Source: CAYPTB01 sp964413535 (GTDB lineage: Bacteria; Planctomycetota; UBA1135; GCA-002686595). Taken from it: 64,000 nt of DNA. Both the position numbers and the translations under genes were made by a program. Of the stretch, positions 1-10,644 are shown piece by piece (within the stretch, counting starts at the first letter, position 1; each line of letters starts with the position of its first letter). Under the pieces are notes generated by a model, which saw only the letters and a list, made by a program, of their open reading frames with translations, had not been told where the DNA came from and did not search any database. The stretch is from the NCBI GenBank assembly GCA_964413535.1, contig CAYPTB010000007.1, forward strand, positions 248,001-312,000, read 5' to 3'.

Positions 1-1
1 C

Positions 2-121
2 GCAGCACGCATCACCGTACCGCAGGCCGACGGAAGTCGCCTGACGCTCGAGGCGCCGCTCCCCGCGGATCTCCAGCGCGTCCTCAAGCAATTGTCGAAG
101 GTCCGACCCCATTCGCGATGA
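2..121 (+). CDS. C-terminal 39 residues of an unidentified protein (5' truncated)
   Basis: The frame is open from the window edge and ends at TGA 119-121, which overlaps the ATG of the next gene as ATGA. The visible residues include DGSRLTLEAPLPADLQRVL and end in RPHSR. Too little remains to identify the protein. It is treated as real because the tight stop/start overlap matches the gene spacing seen throughout the window, which also suggests an operon with truD. Confidence 0.5.
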   Translation, partial: AARITVPQADGSRLTLEAPLPADLQRVLKQLSKVRPHSR

Positions 122-2174
122 AGATCAAGTACCGCGTCACCGACTTCCGAGTGTCGGAGCTCCTCGAGGATGGCTACATCCGAGCGGAAGGACCCTTCTC
201 GGTCTATCGCGTCACCAAGCGCAAGCTCTCGACTCCGGAGGCCGCGCATTTCCTCGCCGAACGCGCCGGGGTCGACTCGGCCCTCGTCGCCGTCGCCGGG
301 CTGAAGGATCGCCAAGGGGTGACCGTGCAGCACATGAGCGTGCCCGGTCATCAGCGCGTCCGAGTAGAGGAGCGCGAGCTGCGCATCGAGCACGTCGGCT
401 TCGCCGCGCACGAGCTCTCGTCCCAGGACAGTCGCGGAAACGCGTTCCACGTCGTGGTGCGCAGCGTCGACGCCCGCGAGCTCGCCATCCTGCGGCGCAA
501 CATCCCGACCGTGCGCGAACACGGCGTCCCGAACTACTTCGACGACCAGCGCTTCGGCAATCTACGGCACCAGCAGGGCTGGATCGCGCGTGATCTCATG
601 CAGGGCAACGCGGAGCTGGCGCTCCAGAGCCTGCTCGCGGCGCCGTCGCCCTTCGATCACGACCGGTTGCATGCCTTCAAGTCCGCGCTGCGGAAGGAGT
701 GGGGCGACTGGCGCGCCTGTCGCGACGTCGCGGGCCGCTTCGGCAGCCATCACTCGATCTTCGAGTACTTGACCGCTCAGCCCGACGACTTCGCCGGAGC
801 CTTCTATCACGTGGCCTCGCGCATCCGCCTGATCCATCTCTTCGCCTACCAGTCGCACGTCTGGAACCGAGCCGTCGCGGAGCTCGTGCGGCGCAACGTA
901 CCCACCGAGTCGCGCGTGCTCGTCGACTCCGCGGAGGGCGGGCTCGTGTGCTTCGAGGGTGAGGCGCCGGCGCCGCTCGCAGGTCGGAGCTTCCGACTCC
1001 CGGGACCCGGCCTCGAGGACGTCCGGAACGCGGAGGATCGCGCGATCCTGACCGAGGTCCTCGCGAGCGAGGGGATCGCGCCGGAGGACTTCCGGATCGA
1101 CGGAGTGTCCGGCTTCCAACTGAAGGGTGAGGACCGCGAGCTCGTCGTCCACCCGCGGCACCTGCGCGTCCGGCCGGCGACCGACGACCCGGATCATCGC
1201 GGAACGGCGGCCGTCGTCCTGCGCTTCGAGCTCCCGCGCGGCGCCTACGCGACGCTCGTCGTGAAGCGGCTCTTCACGCGCAGCGAGGAGAAGCGTTCGG
1301 AGTACCACGCCGAGCGCTCGCGCGCGTACCGCAAGGGCGAGTGGGTCGGACACGCCGGTGAGCGCCGGGGGCGCGAGGACGATGCCCCGCGTCTTCACGA
1401 GCGCGGTCCCGCGCGGAATGCGAGGGATGCAACGGAACGCCGCTCCGTCCCGCATCACGGTTCCGGGAAGACGCAGCACGGACGCGCTCCTTCCGCGGGG
1501 AGCACCGGCAGGCGCGGCGGGGGCTCGCGGGAAGACCGCGATCGCCGCGGCGCGCGGAGCGGATCTCGTCGCGGAGACGAGGGCGAGCGTCGCGGCCGAG
1601 ACGAAGGGCGCGGAACGGCCTGGCGCAACGACGCGGGGCGCGACGCCGATCGGCGCGGAGCGGGCGGGCCGGGCACCGGCCCGGGGAGGCGTTGGAACGA
1701 AGGGCGCACGGGCGGCAACCGCCACCACTCCGGCCACGCTGCAGGGTCCCAGGACCAGCGCGAGAGCGGGAATCGCGACGCGTCCGGGCGTTGGAGCCCG
1801 GGTCGCGGCTCGGTTTCCTCCGATCGCGGAGGCGATCACCGTTCCCAACGCCCGTGGGGCGGTCAGGGTGGTGGCGAGCAACGCGGCCGAAACGCGAGTC
1901 GCGGATCGTTCGGTCGGCGGGGTGAGAACAGCGCTCCGGACCGCGGTGGATGGCGTGGAGGCGGAGACGAAAATCGGCGCGGCGGCGATCGAGGTCGCTC
2001 ACGGGAGGGGGGAGGCTCGCAATCCGGCGATCGGCGCGGGGGAGAGCGCCGCGGGGACACTCGAGGCGGCGAACGTGGCCGCGGCACGCGGGTCAGCCCG
2101 GGTCGTACAGGCGGCCGGCATGGCGACGAGCGGAAGGACGGCGGGTCCTCCGCCCATCCCGCAAAGGAGCGCGA

Positions 2175-2178
<4 letters not shown>
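118..2178 (+). CDS. truD: tRNA pseudouridine(13) synthase TruD with long Arg/Gly-rich C-terminal tail
   Basis: TruD isomerises U13 of tRNA-Glu-type tRNAs to pseudouridine in the cytoplasm. Residues 1-415 carry the family motifs: GLKDRQGVT with the expected catalytic Asp64, RGNAF at 106-110 and NYFDDQRFGN at 139-148. The start is the first ATG and overlaps the stop of the preceding frame. From about residue 415 to 686 the protein is a low-complexity tail of Arg, Gly, Asp, Glu and Ser with many RGG, RRG and GDRRG triplets. Typical TruD proteins stop near 350-420 residues, so the tail is an addition. It stays open in one frame up to the stop, which overlaps the next start. The tail probably binds RNA or protein, which is inference. 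Confidence 0.9.
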
Positions 2179-3038
<860 letters not shown>

Positions 3039-3070
3039 GGTTTTGGGCTCTGGAAGCGAGGACGCAGCGG

Positions 3071-4708
3071 ATGGCGAAGGTACGTGCAACCTGCATCGCA
3101 GCCTGCGCTTTCGTGTGTTGGGCCGCGACGGGATGCGCGAGCAATCGGACAACGGGCACGCCGGCGAGCATCCGACACCGCGGTCCGGCGGTCCACTTCG
3201 ACGAGAGCGGTCCGGCTCGGTTCGTTTCACCGCTGCTCGCGGCCTTCGACACGCGGCGAGCGATGGAGACCGTGACCTTCATCGACGGTTTCTATCGCGC
3301 GCCCGCGAACGAGGGCTACGACCGCGTGGTCGACAAGCTCGTCGAGCGGCTCCGCGCCGCCGGCTTCGGCAGCGATCCGAGGCTAGAGCTGCGGATCGAA
3401 TCCACGGCCATGGCGGTGCCTGCGTGGACGCCGCGCAGCGGTTCGCTCGTGCTGACGGCGGGTGGGAGGACCGAGACCTTGCACGCGTTCGCGAAGAGCG
3501 GGGACTCCGATCGGGTGATGCTCCCCATCAACGCGCCGTCGTGCTCGGTGAAGGGACGCGTCGCCCTCGATCTCGACGAGCTCGAGGAAGGCGAGATCCT
3601 CGTCACCGCCGCGGCCCTGGAGCAGGTCTCGCGACGTGCCCGCCAGCGCCGCGCGGCAGCCGTCGTCTCCGCTTCGCTGGAGACGTTCAACACCGATCCG
3701 TCCGGTCAGAGCAGACATCTCGAGGCGATCAGGTTCACGAAAGTCGAAGCCGGCCTGAACGTTCCCGTTGCGCAGATTTCCCGCAGGAGCCTCGAGCGGA
3801 TTCGCGCGGCGGTGGCGGAAGGCGGAGAGGTGAGTCTCTCCTTGGACGCTCTCGTTTCGTTCGAAGAGCGTCCGCTCCGAACGGTGATCGCCGAGATCGT
3901 CGGAGCGACGCGCCCCGACGAAGCGGTCGCCATGGCCAGTCACGTGCAGGAGCCCGGCGCCTGCGACAACGCGAGCGGGGTCGCGGGCCTGCTCGAGTGC
4001 GCGGAGATCCTGGCGCGCATGATGCGCGGCGGCGAGCTCGCCTGGCCGTCGCGGACGGTCGCCTTCCTGTGGGGTGACGAGTTCCTACAGACTCGCGTGT
4101 GGTTGGACACGACGAAGCGTCGGCCCGTGGCGGGCTTCTCGTCCGACATGACGGGCGAGTCGCGCACCCGCACGGGGGCGATCGCCTTGGTCGAGCGCAT
4201 GCCCGATCCCGGCGCCCTGGTCACGATCCCTCCCGACGAGCACACGCCGTGGGGCGCGGGCGAGGTATCCGAGGACGAGCTGAATCCGAACGGCTTGGCG
4301 GTCGTCGCGCGCTGCGCCATGAACGACGTGGCGCGATTCAGCGGCGGCTGGGAATCGGCCGATCATCCGTGGGAGGGCGGGAGCGACCACGACGAGTTCA
4401 TCGAGCGCGGGATCCCGGCCGTGCTCTTCTGGCACTTCACGGACTTCGCCTACCACACGAGCCTCGATCGACTCGACATGGTCGACGCCGAGGAGCTGCG
4501 CCGAACGCAGGTGGCCCTGATCTCGACGGCTCTGGCCGTCGCCGATCCGCACGCTGCCGATCTCGAGCGCTACCACGCGAGCATCGCGATGGAGGAAGAA
4601 GAGCGTGAGCTCGCGGCGGAATCGGCCGGCCGTTCCGACATCGCGAGGCTCTGGAGGGAGTGGAGCAAGGGAGCCCACGAATGGGTCGATCGCGAGCTTC
4701 GCCCTTGA
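3071..4708 (+). CDS. M28-family zinc peptidase, predicted lipoprotein
   Basis: The 545-residue protein begins with a lipoprotein signal (MAKVRATCIAAC then WAATGCAS), so it should be membrane anchored outside the cytoplasm. The C-terminal half has the M28 metal ligands: His291 and Asp299 in HVQEPGACDNASG, the glutamate Glu337 in WGDEF, an Asp in SSDMTGE, and His462 in AYHTSLD. M28 members are zinc aminopeptidases or carboxypeptidases. The substrate cannot be told from sequence. The region between the signal and the peptidase core (about residues 60-280) probably includes the inserted PA-like or lid region. It follows mtnP by 32 bases on the same strand. The upstream extension of the frame overlaps mtnP and was rejected in favour of the ATG that gives the signal peptide. 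Confidence 0.85.
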   Translation: MAKVRATCIAACAFVCWAATGCASNRTTGTPASIRHRGPAVHFDESGPARFVSPLLAAFDTRRAMETVTFIDGFYRAPANEGYDRVVDKLVERLRAAGFGSDPRLELRIESTAMAVPAWTPRSGSLVLTAGGRTETLHAFAKSGDSDRVMLPINAPSCSVKGRVALDLDELEEGEILVTAAALEQVSRRARQRRAAAVVSASLETFNTDPSGQSRHLEAIRFTKVEAGLNVPVAQISRRSLERIRAAVAEGGEVSLSLDALVSFEERPLRTVIAEIVGATRPDEAVAMASHVQEPGACDNASGVAGLLECAEILARMMRGGELAWPSRTVAFLWGDEFLQTRVWLDTTKRRPVAGFSSDMTGESRTRTGAIALVERMPDPGALVTIPPDEHTPWGAGEVSEDELNPNGLAVVARCAMNDVARFSGGWESADHPWEGGSDHDEFIERGIPAVLFWHFTDFAYHTSLDRLDMVDAEELRRTQVALISTALAVADPHAADLERYHASIAMEEEERELAAESAGRSDIARLWREWSKGAHEWVDRELRP

Positions 4709-5108
4709 ACCCCGCGCGTGCTCCGCGCTCGAATCGGCAGCGCACCGGGGAACGGCGCGCGACCGGACTCGGAATGCGCTGACGAGCGCTTTCGCCCGTC
4801 TCCGTTTCGACGCCGAGGAGTTGCGTCCCATGGCTCGTGGGCTCGCAGCGGCTGAGCGAGCGTGCATGGCTCCGCACGTGCGCGCCGGCCCCCGGATCCG
4901 GGGAACCCGCCGCGTCCGGTCCACGTCTTGGACGGACGTTGGAGCGGTTGCAAAGCGCCAACGGCGCCGAGCAGCGGCGACCCCCGTAGTCAGGCCGGAT
5001 TGCGGGGATCTCCACCGACTCCCATGGTACGGCCGCCCGTCGGGATGACCGCTGGGCGGCCGTTCCTCTTCCCGGAGTGTCGCGGGAGCCGGACTCGCGG
5101 TATTCCTG
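4709..5108 (+). other. 400-bp gap without a recognisable gene
   Basis: No convincing protein is seen on either strand; open frames here have arginine-rich shadow composition. I looked for tRNA T-arm and tmRNA signatures, SRP RNA and common riboswitch cores and found none. A 10-bp perfect inverted repeat followed by pyrimidines lies at 5029-5063, only 45 bases before the next start. That is an odd place for the terminator of the gene ending at 4708, so a small RNA or leader attenuator between 4709 and 5063 remains possible. Confidence 0.4.
5029..5063 (+). terminator. Terminator-like hairpin upstream of the glycosylasparaginase gene
   Basis: ACGGCCGCCC at 5029-5038 pairs perfectly with GGGCGGCCGT at 5054-5063 around a 15-nt loop, and TTCCTCTTCC follows. 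This resembles an intrinsic terminator with a weak tail. It would end transcription 45 bases before the next start codon, or act as an attenuator. Confidence 0.45.
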
Positions 5109-6257
5109 ATGGGCATGAGCACGACCCACCGCACGGATCGCCGCACCCTGCTCGTCGGCGCCGCGGCACTCCTCCCCGCTGCCGCTTGGGCGCCCGCTGC
5201 CGCTTGGGCGCCGTCGAGACGAGCGCGTAGATCGAATGCCCCAGTGCTCGTCGGGAGCGCCAACGCGCTCCCGGGAATGGCGGAGGCCCACGCTCGGCTC
5301 GTCGACGGCGCGCATCCGCTCGACGTCGTGCTCGACGTCGTGGGTCGCGTCGAAGCGGATCCGAAGGATTCGAGCGTCGGCCTCGGCGGACTTCCCAACG
5401 AAGCCGGTGTCGTCCAACTCGACGCGGCCTGCATGGACGGCACCACGCACAACGCCGGCGCCGTCGCGGCCATCGAGAACATCCTGCATCCGTCGCAGGT
5501 GGCGCGGCTCGTGATGGAGCGCACCGATCACTGCCTGCTCGTCGGCAAGGACGCGTACGCCTTCGCCCGCATGCACGGACACGCTCACGTGGACCTGTTG
5601 ACGGAGGAGGCGCGGATCGTTTGGTTGCGCTGGAAGGAGACGATGAGCGCGACCGACGATCGATTTCCGCCGATCGAGAGGAAGCCCGCCGGATCGGCCG
5701 AGGAGAAGACCGGCCGAGGACCGGACTTCGCATCCGATCCCGACGGAGCGCTCGCGGCCCTCGATCCCGGCCGCGGACCGTTCCCGCGGCACGGCACCGT
5801 GCACTGCTCGGCGCTCGCCGCGTCGGGCAAGGTCGCGTGCACGACCACCACTTCCGGGTTGCCGTTCAAGATCCCGGGCAGGGTCGGCGACTCGCCGATC
5901 ATCGGCGCGGGCCTGTACTGTGACGCGGAAGTCGGGAGTGCGGGCGGGACGGGTCGCGGGGAGGCGGCGATCCTCGCGAACGCGAGCTTCGCGCTCGTGG
6001 AGCTCATGCGCTCGGGACTCGCTCCCCTCGACGCGGGTCTGGAAGTCCTGCGTCGCGTCACGCGCCAGACGACGCGTCAGGCCGCCTGGCAGCCGGCTCT
6101 CCTCGACGCCGACGGACTTCCCGCCTTCGGCCTGCACCTGTACGCCCTCGACCTGGAGGGGCGCTGGGCCGGGGTCACGTTGAGGGGCTCGGGAAGCTTC
6201 GCCGTCGCCGATGCGGACGGCGCGCGGCTCGAACCGCTCGTCGCTCTGCACGCCTGA
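5109..6257 (+). CDS. N4-(beta-N-acetylglucosaminyl)-L-asparaginase (glycosylasparaginase), exported
   Basis: This is an Ntn-hydrolase that cleaves the GlcNAc-Asn bond of glycosylated asparagine and matures by autocleavage into alpha and beta subunits. The 382-residue protein has the cleavage site HGTVHCSAL with Thr230 as the expected new N-terminal nucleophile, followed by the beta-subunit signature TTTSGLPFKIPGRVGDSP and GAGLYCDAEVGSAGGTGRGE. The alpha part carries GLGGLPNEAGVVQLDA and MDGTTHNAGAVAAIENI. The N-terminus has a twin-arginine-like start (TDRRTLLVGAAALLPAAAWA), so export is likely. That signal contains an exact 18-bp tandem duplication (5175-5210, PAAAWA twice). Start alternatives are the ATG at 5109 or the ATG two codons later. 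Confidence 0.88.
   Translation: MGMSTTHRTDRRTLLVGAAALLPAAAWAPAAAWAPSRRARRSNAPVLVGSANALPGMAEAHARLVDGAHPLDVVLDVVGRVEADPKDSSVGLGGLPNEAGVVQLDAACMDGTTHNAGAVAAIENILHPSQVARLVMERTDHCLLVGKDAYAFARMHGHAHVDLLTEEARIVWLRWKETMSATDDRFPPIERKPAGSAEEKTGRGPDFASDPDGALAALDPGRGPFPRHGTVHCSALAASGKVACTTTTSGLPFKIPGRVGDSPIIGAGLYCDAEVGSAGGTGRGEAAILANASFALVELMRSGLAPLDAGLEVLRRVTRQTTRQAAWQPALLDADGLPAFGLHLYALDLEGRWAGVTLRGSGSFAVADADGARLEPLVALHA
5175..5210 (+). repeat. Two exact tandem copies of an 18-bp unit in the signal peptide
   Basis: CCCGCTGCCGCTTGGGCG occurs at 5175-5192 and again at 5193-5210, encoding PAAAWA twice at the end of the export signal of the glycosylasparaginase. It is an in-frame duplication. Confidence 0.9.
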
Positions 6258-6266
6258 GCGAGCGTT

Positions 6267-7349
6267 TCAGCGGAACGAGGTTCGGAACTCTTCCTTGGAC
6301 AGCCGCCCGTCGCCGTCGCGGTCGAGCGCCGCGAGCACCGCATTCGTGCGAACCGACAGGTGCATCGGCGACTGGAGGATGTTCAGGTCCTTGGTCGACA
6401 AGTAGCCGTCGCCGTCCTGATCGAGCCGCTCGAAGTGCGGGGTGGGGGTCGCGAGCCGCGTGACCTGTGGAATCACGCCCGGCAAGGTCGAGAGCGAATC
6501 CCGACTCGAGCCATCGAGGTTCAGGTCGATGCCGAATTTCTTGGCGGCGACCAACAAGGACTCCCTCAAGCCTGAGAGCTCGGCGAACTCGACCGCGCGT
6601 GAGCCGTCGGAGTCCGTGAGGGAGAGCACGCGCTCGACGTCGATCTTCGAACGCGGTAGCCCGGTCAGCGCGATGAGCCCGTCGATCTCCGCCGGACTCA
6701 AGATCGAATCGCCATCGCGGTCGAAGGCTGCGATGAGCAGCATGCTCTCGGCGTCGATTCCCGGCTCGGCGCTCGTGATCGTCAGCGGCTTCGCCACCGC
6801 CGGTCGCGGCGGGGCGTAGCTGCCCGACTTCTCGACGATCTGCTCGAAGCGCGCACCGAATTCCGCGCGGTCGATCCGACCGTCCCGGTCGGTGTCGTAG
6901 AGCGCGAACACTTCGCGCGAGACCTCCAAGCTGATCGCCGCTTCGCGATAGGAGATCCACTCGTTCTCGTCGTGGTCGCAGACGTCGAAGTAGTAGCGCT
7001 GCAGCTCGGGATCGCGCGGATCGCGCCAGAAGAAGGAGTTCCCGCCTTGGAATAGAGGGATCTCGGGGAGACCCTCGTCTTCGTCCGCGACGGGCGCGGG
7101 AAGCAGCGCGCCGCGCTTGGCAGCCGAACCGGAGGAGATCTCGCGGCCCAGCTTGGGAAACGAGGCGAAGGGATCCGCTGCGACGGGGGGCGCGGCTTTC
7201 GGAAAGGGCAACACCAACGCGCCCGAGCCCTTGGCTTTCTTGCCCTTCCCCTTCTTGCCCTTTCCGCCGCGCTGCGCGTCCGCAGTCGATGCGGCGAAGA
7301 GCACGAGCGCGAGCATGAGCAGGATCCGGAAGATGGTCTTGGTAGGCAT
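6267..7349 (-). CDS. Secreted EF-hand calcium-binding protein
   Basis: The 360-residue protein has a Sec signal peptide (MPTKTIFRILLMLALVLFA, cleavage near ADA-Q) followed by a Lys/Gly linker (GGKGKKGKGKKAKG, 28-41). Six EF-hand-like loops are visible: 122-133 (DVCDHDENEWIS), 152-163 (DTDRDGRIDRAE), 210-221, 246-257, 310-321 (DQDGDGYLSTKD) and 343-354 (DRDGDGRLSKEE). Several keep Asp at positions 1, 3 and 5 with Gly at 6 and an acidic residue at 12, so calcium binding is likely. Such EF-hand secreted proteins are common in Planctomycetota. The chosen ATG yields the signal peptide; the frame runs further upstream, but that part overlaps lon and lacks sense. Confidence 0.85.
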   Translation of the reverse strand: MPTKTIFRILLMLALVLFAASTADAQRGGKGKKGKGKKAKGSGALVLPFPKAAPPVAADPFASFPKLGREISSGSAAKRGALLPAPVADEDEGLPEIPLFQGGNSFFWRDPRDPELQRYYFDVCDHDENEWISYREAAISLEVSREVFALYDTDRDGRIDRAEFGARFEQIVEKSGSYAPPRPAVAKPLTITSAEPGIDAESMLLIAAFDRDGDSILSPAEIDGLIALTGLPRSKIDVERVLSLTDSDGSRAVEFAELSGLRESLLVAAKKFGIDLNLDGSSRDSLSTLPGVIPQVTRLATPTPHFERLDQDGDGYLSTKDLNILQSPMHLSVRTNAVLAALDRDGDGRLSKEEFRTSFR

Positions 7350-7423
7350 GTCGGGTCGCCCACAGAGCATCGTCTTGCTCCGCACGGCTGGCAAGGAAAG
7401 GAACGACGAAGTGGGCGATCGAT

Positions 7424-9790
7424 TCATGAGCCGCGCCGGGCTCGCTTCTCGTCGTGCGCGCCCCGCGCCGTACGTTGGCGGCGCCCGGCGCGTTGGGAGA
7501 CGTTCCGCTGAGCTCGGCCCCTGAGCGGCTTCGCCAGGACCAGGTCGAAGGCTTCCTGCACGTGCGAGATCATGTGGATCTCGAGCTTGTCGCGGATCTC
7601 CGCCGGGAGGCGCAGCACCTCCTGGCGATTGCGTTCGGGGACGATCACCTCGGGGATGCCGGCCCGGATCGCTGCCAGGAGCTTCTCCTTCAGCCCGCCG
7701 ACCGGGAGCACGTTGCCGTGCAGCGAGACCTCGCCCGTCATGGCGACGTCGTGCCGCACGGGGACCTTTGCGACGAGCGAGATCAGGGCCGCGGCGATGG
7801 AGACCCCGGCCGAGGGGCCGTCCTTCGGCGTCGCGCCCGAGGGGAAGTGCAGGTGCAGGTCGAGCGTGTCGAGCAAGTCTTGCTGGACCTTGAGCGAGCT
7901 GAAGCGCGTGCGCACGTACGAGATCGCGGTCTGCACCGATTCGCGCATCACGTCGCCGAGCATGCCCGTCAGGATCGTGCGGCCCGCCCCGACCATCGCG
8001 AGCGCCTCCACCGGCAGGAGCGTGCCTCCCGCCGACGTCCACGCGAGACCGGTAGCGATGCCGAGCGCGGAGCGCCGCGGCTTGAACTCCTCGTCGACGA
8101 CCGCCGGTCCCAACAGCGACAAGAGGTCGCCTTTGTGCACGTACAGCCCGCTGCCGCCGCGAACGACGGAGACGGCCGCCTTGCGCGCCAGCGAGTTGAG
8201 CAGGCGCTGGAGGTGGCGCACGCCGGCTTCCTCCGTGTAGCTGCGAACGATGGCGCGCAACGCCGCCGGAGAGATGCGCAGCTCCGTCGGCTCGAGCCCG
8301 TGCATCGCGCGCGCGCGTCCGATCAGGTGGTCGCGCGCGATCGAGAGCTTCTCGCTCTCCGTGTAGCCGCCGAACTCGATCACCTCCAACCGGTCGAGCA
8401 CAGCTTCAGCGATGTCGTCGCGATCGTTCGCCGTGACGATGAAGATGCAGCGCGAGAGGTCGTAGGGAACCCCGAGGTAGTGGTCGACGAACTCCGCGTT
8501 CTGCTCCGGGTCGAGCAGGTCGAGCAGCGCGCCCCCGGACGCTCCCGAACCACCCAACTCCAGCTTGTCGATCTCGTCGATCAGAATCACCGCATCCGTG
8601 CTGCCCGCGCGATGCAGGGACTGCATGACGATGCCCGGCATGGCGCCTTCCTGACGGTGGGGCTGCCCGCGGAGCTGCTCCTCCTCCGTCACAGTGCCCC
8701 CGGGAATCTGCACGAACTCGCGCCCCAAGGCCTCGGCCACCGCGCGTCCCATGCTCGACTTCCCGGTCCCTGGGGGACCCAGGAAGCACAGGACCGTCCC
8801 GTGCGCGCGCTTGGCGAGCAGGCGCACGGCCAGGTGCTCCACCACGCGGTCCTTCACGTCGCGCAGCGCCGTGTGGCTCTCCGCCAGCACCTCCTCGACC
8901 GTCTCGAAGTCGACCTTCGGGGCCTCGACGCCGAAGTCCCACGGGAGCTCGAGCACCCACTCGAGGTAGTTGCGGATGCACGCCGCCTCGCTCGAGGCCG
9001 GACGAAGTCTACGGAAGTGCGCGAGCTCCCGCAGGGCTTGATGGCGCACGACGCGCGAGAGCGGGGCGAACGCGATGCGCTCCTCGAGCGAACGCACCTC
9101 GCGCTCGTGCGGATCGGCATCCCCCGGGTCCGCTCGGACGCTGCGCCAGCGCTGCGCGGGCTCGATCTCGCCGCCCTTGCGCCCCTCGCTCGACCGGGTC
9201 CGGCGCTTGCGCTCCACGGCGATCGCGAGCGCCTCCAAGCGCTTGATCGGGTCGTTCTCCTCGACGACCTCGAGCTCCACGCGGTACTCGATGTCGCACG
9301 TCGAACGCACGAGATCGGCGAGCCGCCAGATGTCGTTGGAATTGAGCGCGAGGAGCTCGCGCTCCTCGGTACGACCCCCGCCGTCGAGCGCGGCGACAGC
9401 AGCCAGCACGCGCTCGGTCGCGATCCGCGCGGCCTCGGGCTCCGCCGTGTCGAGGAGCGGCGGACCGAGCGTCGCCGCGAAGGAGCCGCGCGAGCGCTCG
9501 ACGGCCAGCACGCTGGCGCGGTGCAGACCTTCGACCGTCACGCGCACCCCTCCGCCTGGGAGCTCGATGCGCGCGACGAGCCGACAGACGACGGCCACCG
9601 GGCTCAGATTCTCCGGGCTCGTCCCCACGCGTCGCTTGCGGACCGGGATGGCCGCTAGGAGGGCGTTCCGCGAGCGCCCGAGCGCCAGGACGTTCTCCTC
9701 GCGCGACACCTCGAAGGTGGCGACCTGGCGCGGCAGCACGATCGCGCTGCGCAGGACCAGGACGGGGAGGGGGTCTCGGGCGGTGGACAT
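7424..9790 (-). CDS. lon: ATP-dependent Lon protease
   Basis: Lon is a cytoplasmic AAA+ serine protease that degrades misfolded and regulatory proteins. At 788 residues it has the usual length. It has an N-terminal substrate-binding domain (about 1-200), a helical linker, the AAA+ module with Walker A GPPGTGKS at 338-345 and Walker B VILIDEIDKL, and a protease domain with the KDGPSAGVS motif (catalytic Ser660) and GGLKEKLL (Lys703). The C-terminus ends in a basic tail (RGRAQRNVSQRAGRRQR). It starts at ATG 9790. The EF-hand gene starts 74 bases beyond its stop on the same strand, and argR ends 377 bases upstream. Confidence 0.97.
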   Translation of the reverse strand: MSTARDPLPVLVLRSAIVLPRQVATFEVSREENVLALGRSRNALLAAIPVRKRRVGTSPENLSPVAVVCRLVARIELPGGGVRVTVEGLHRASVLAVERSRGSFAATLGPPLLDTAEPEAARIATERVLAAVAALDGGGRTEERELLALNSNDIWRLADLVRSTCDIEYRVELEVVEENDPIKRLEALAIAVERKRRTRSSEGRKGGEIEPAQRWRSVRADPGDADPHEREVRSLEERIAFAPLSRVVRHQALRELAHFRRLRPASSEAACIRNYLEWVLELPWDFGVEAPKVDFETVEEVLAESHTALRDVKDRVVEHLAVRLLAKRAHGTVLCFLGPPGTGKSSMGRAVAEALGREFVQIPGGTVTEEEQLRGQPHRQEGAMPGIVMQSLHRAGSTDAVILIDEIDKLELGGSGASGGALLDLLDPEQNAEFVDHYLGVPYDLSRCIFIVTANDRDDIAEAVLDRLEVIEFGGYTESEKLSIARDHLIGRARAMHGLEPTELRISPAALRAIVRSYTEEAGVRHLQRLLNSLARKAAVSVVRGGSGLYVHKGDLLSLLGPAVVDEEFKPRRSALGIATGLAWTSAGGTLLPVEALAMVGAGRTILTGMLGDVMRESVQTAISYVRTRFSSLKVQQDLLDTLDLHLHFPSGATPKDGPSAGVSIAAALISLVAKVPVRHDVAMTGEVSLHGNVLPVGGLKEKLLAAIRAGIPEVIVPERNRQEVLRLPAEIRDKLEIHMISHVQEAFDLVLAKPLRGRAQRNVSQRAGRRQRTARGAHDEKRARRGS

Positions 9791-10167
9791 GGCGCGGACC
9801 GGTCGAGGCCGGCCGCCGTGGAGAGGACGCCGCCCGGGACCTGTCCTTATCGGCAGGAGCCCGGAAGCGGTTGGGGGTCGGGTCGGAGAGCTCGCAGGGG
9901 GGGTCCCAGAAGAGTTCGGAGGCGCACCGGAAGTCCCTGTGGCGCAGGTACTTGAATGCCGCTTACCCCCTGCTCGGCCGAGTGGCCCCCCGTTCCCGGC
10001 CTCCCTTGTAGGTCGCGGCGCTCCCCGGTTTCAGACCGTCGAGAGAGCGACGCCCTTCCGGGCCCTGGACACCCTCAAGAACCCATCTCGCCCGCGTCGG
10101 TAGGGGAGCTGCCAAGCATCCGCCCCGGTGAGCCGGAGCGCGGCAGGGAGGGTCGAGCCAGTCGCGC
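9791..10167 (-). other. 377-bp intergenic region between argR and lon
   Basis: No gene is supported on either strand. It should contain the lon promoter. I did not see a clear sigma-70 or heat-shock consensus on the lon strand, nor a CIRCE inverted repeat. Confidence 0.5.
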
Positions 10168-10644
10168 CTACTTGGTGCCGGTCGCGTCGAACAGGCGCCG
10201 CGCGACGCGCGACTGAGCGTCCTTGCTCTCGGTCGCGAGGAAGATCGTGTCGTCTCCGGCGACCGTTCCGATGATCTCGCTCCATCCGAGGCCGTCGATC
10301 GTCGCGGCGACCTGGGGAGCGGCTCCGACGGCCGTGCGCACGACGAGCAGGTAGGGGCCGGCCGGGTGGACGCTGCGCACCCAGCGCGAGAGCTCGGAGG
10401 GCTCGAAGGCCCCGTTCGCGTCCTGCTTCTCCGGCCGCAGGAACGTCGCGGGCAGGACGTATGAACCGCCCACCTTCGCCACGCCGAGCTGGCGCAGGTC
10501 GCGCGAGATCGACGACTGGGTCGCGGTGAAGCCGCGCTGGCGCAGGCCCGCGACGATCTCGATCTGCGTCGACACCTTGCCCGTTCGGATCAAGTCGCTC
10601 AGGGCCTGGCGCCGTTGGCGCGTGACTTCGTGGTTCTCGGGCAT
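10168..10644 (-). CDS. argR: Arginine repressor ArgR/AhrC
   Basis: This 158-residue DNA-binding regulator responds to arginine and controls arginine biosynthesis or catabolism genes. The N-terminal winged helix-turn-helix includes TQSSISRDLRQLGVAKVGG (recognition region). The C-terminal oligomerisation and arginine-binding domain has GTVAGDDTIFLAT, matching the GTIAGDDTI-type motif that holds the arginine-contacting Asp pair. The length fits the family. It is divergent from the HExxH protein gene, with 172 bases between them. No arginine biosynthesis gene is seen in the window. Confidence 0.95.
   Translation of the reverse strand: MPENHEVTRQRRQALSDLIRTGKVSTQIEIVAGLRQRGFTATQSSISRDLRQLGVAKVGGSYVLPATFLRPEKQDANGAFEPSELSRWVRSVHPAGPYLLVVRTAVGAAPQVAATIDGLGWSEIIGTVAGDDTIFLATESKDAQSRVARRLFDATGTK

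Noticed and set aside
562..1881. Large minus-strand open frame opposite truD
   Set aside because: Composition is shadow-like and it opposes the motif-supported TruD frame.
4605..5048. Open frame spanning the 4709-5108 gap
   Set aside because: Arg-rich shadow sequence without motifs, and it begins inside the M28 peptidase gene.
4709..5108. tRNA or tmRNA in the gap
   Set aside because: No T-arm GGTTCGA-type sequence, no acceptor-like ends and no tag frame were found.
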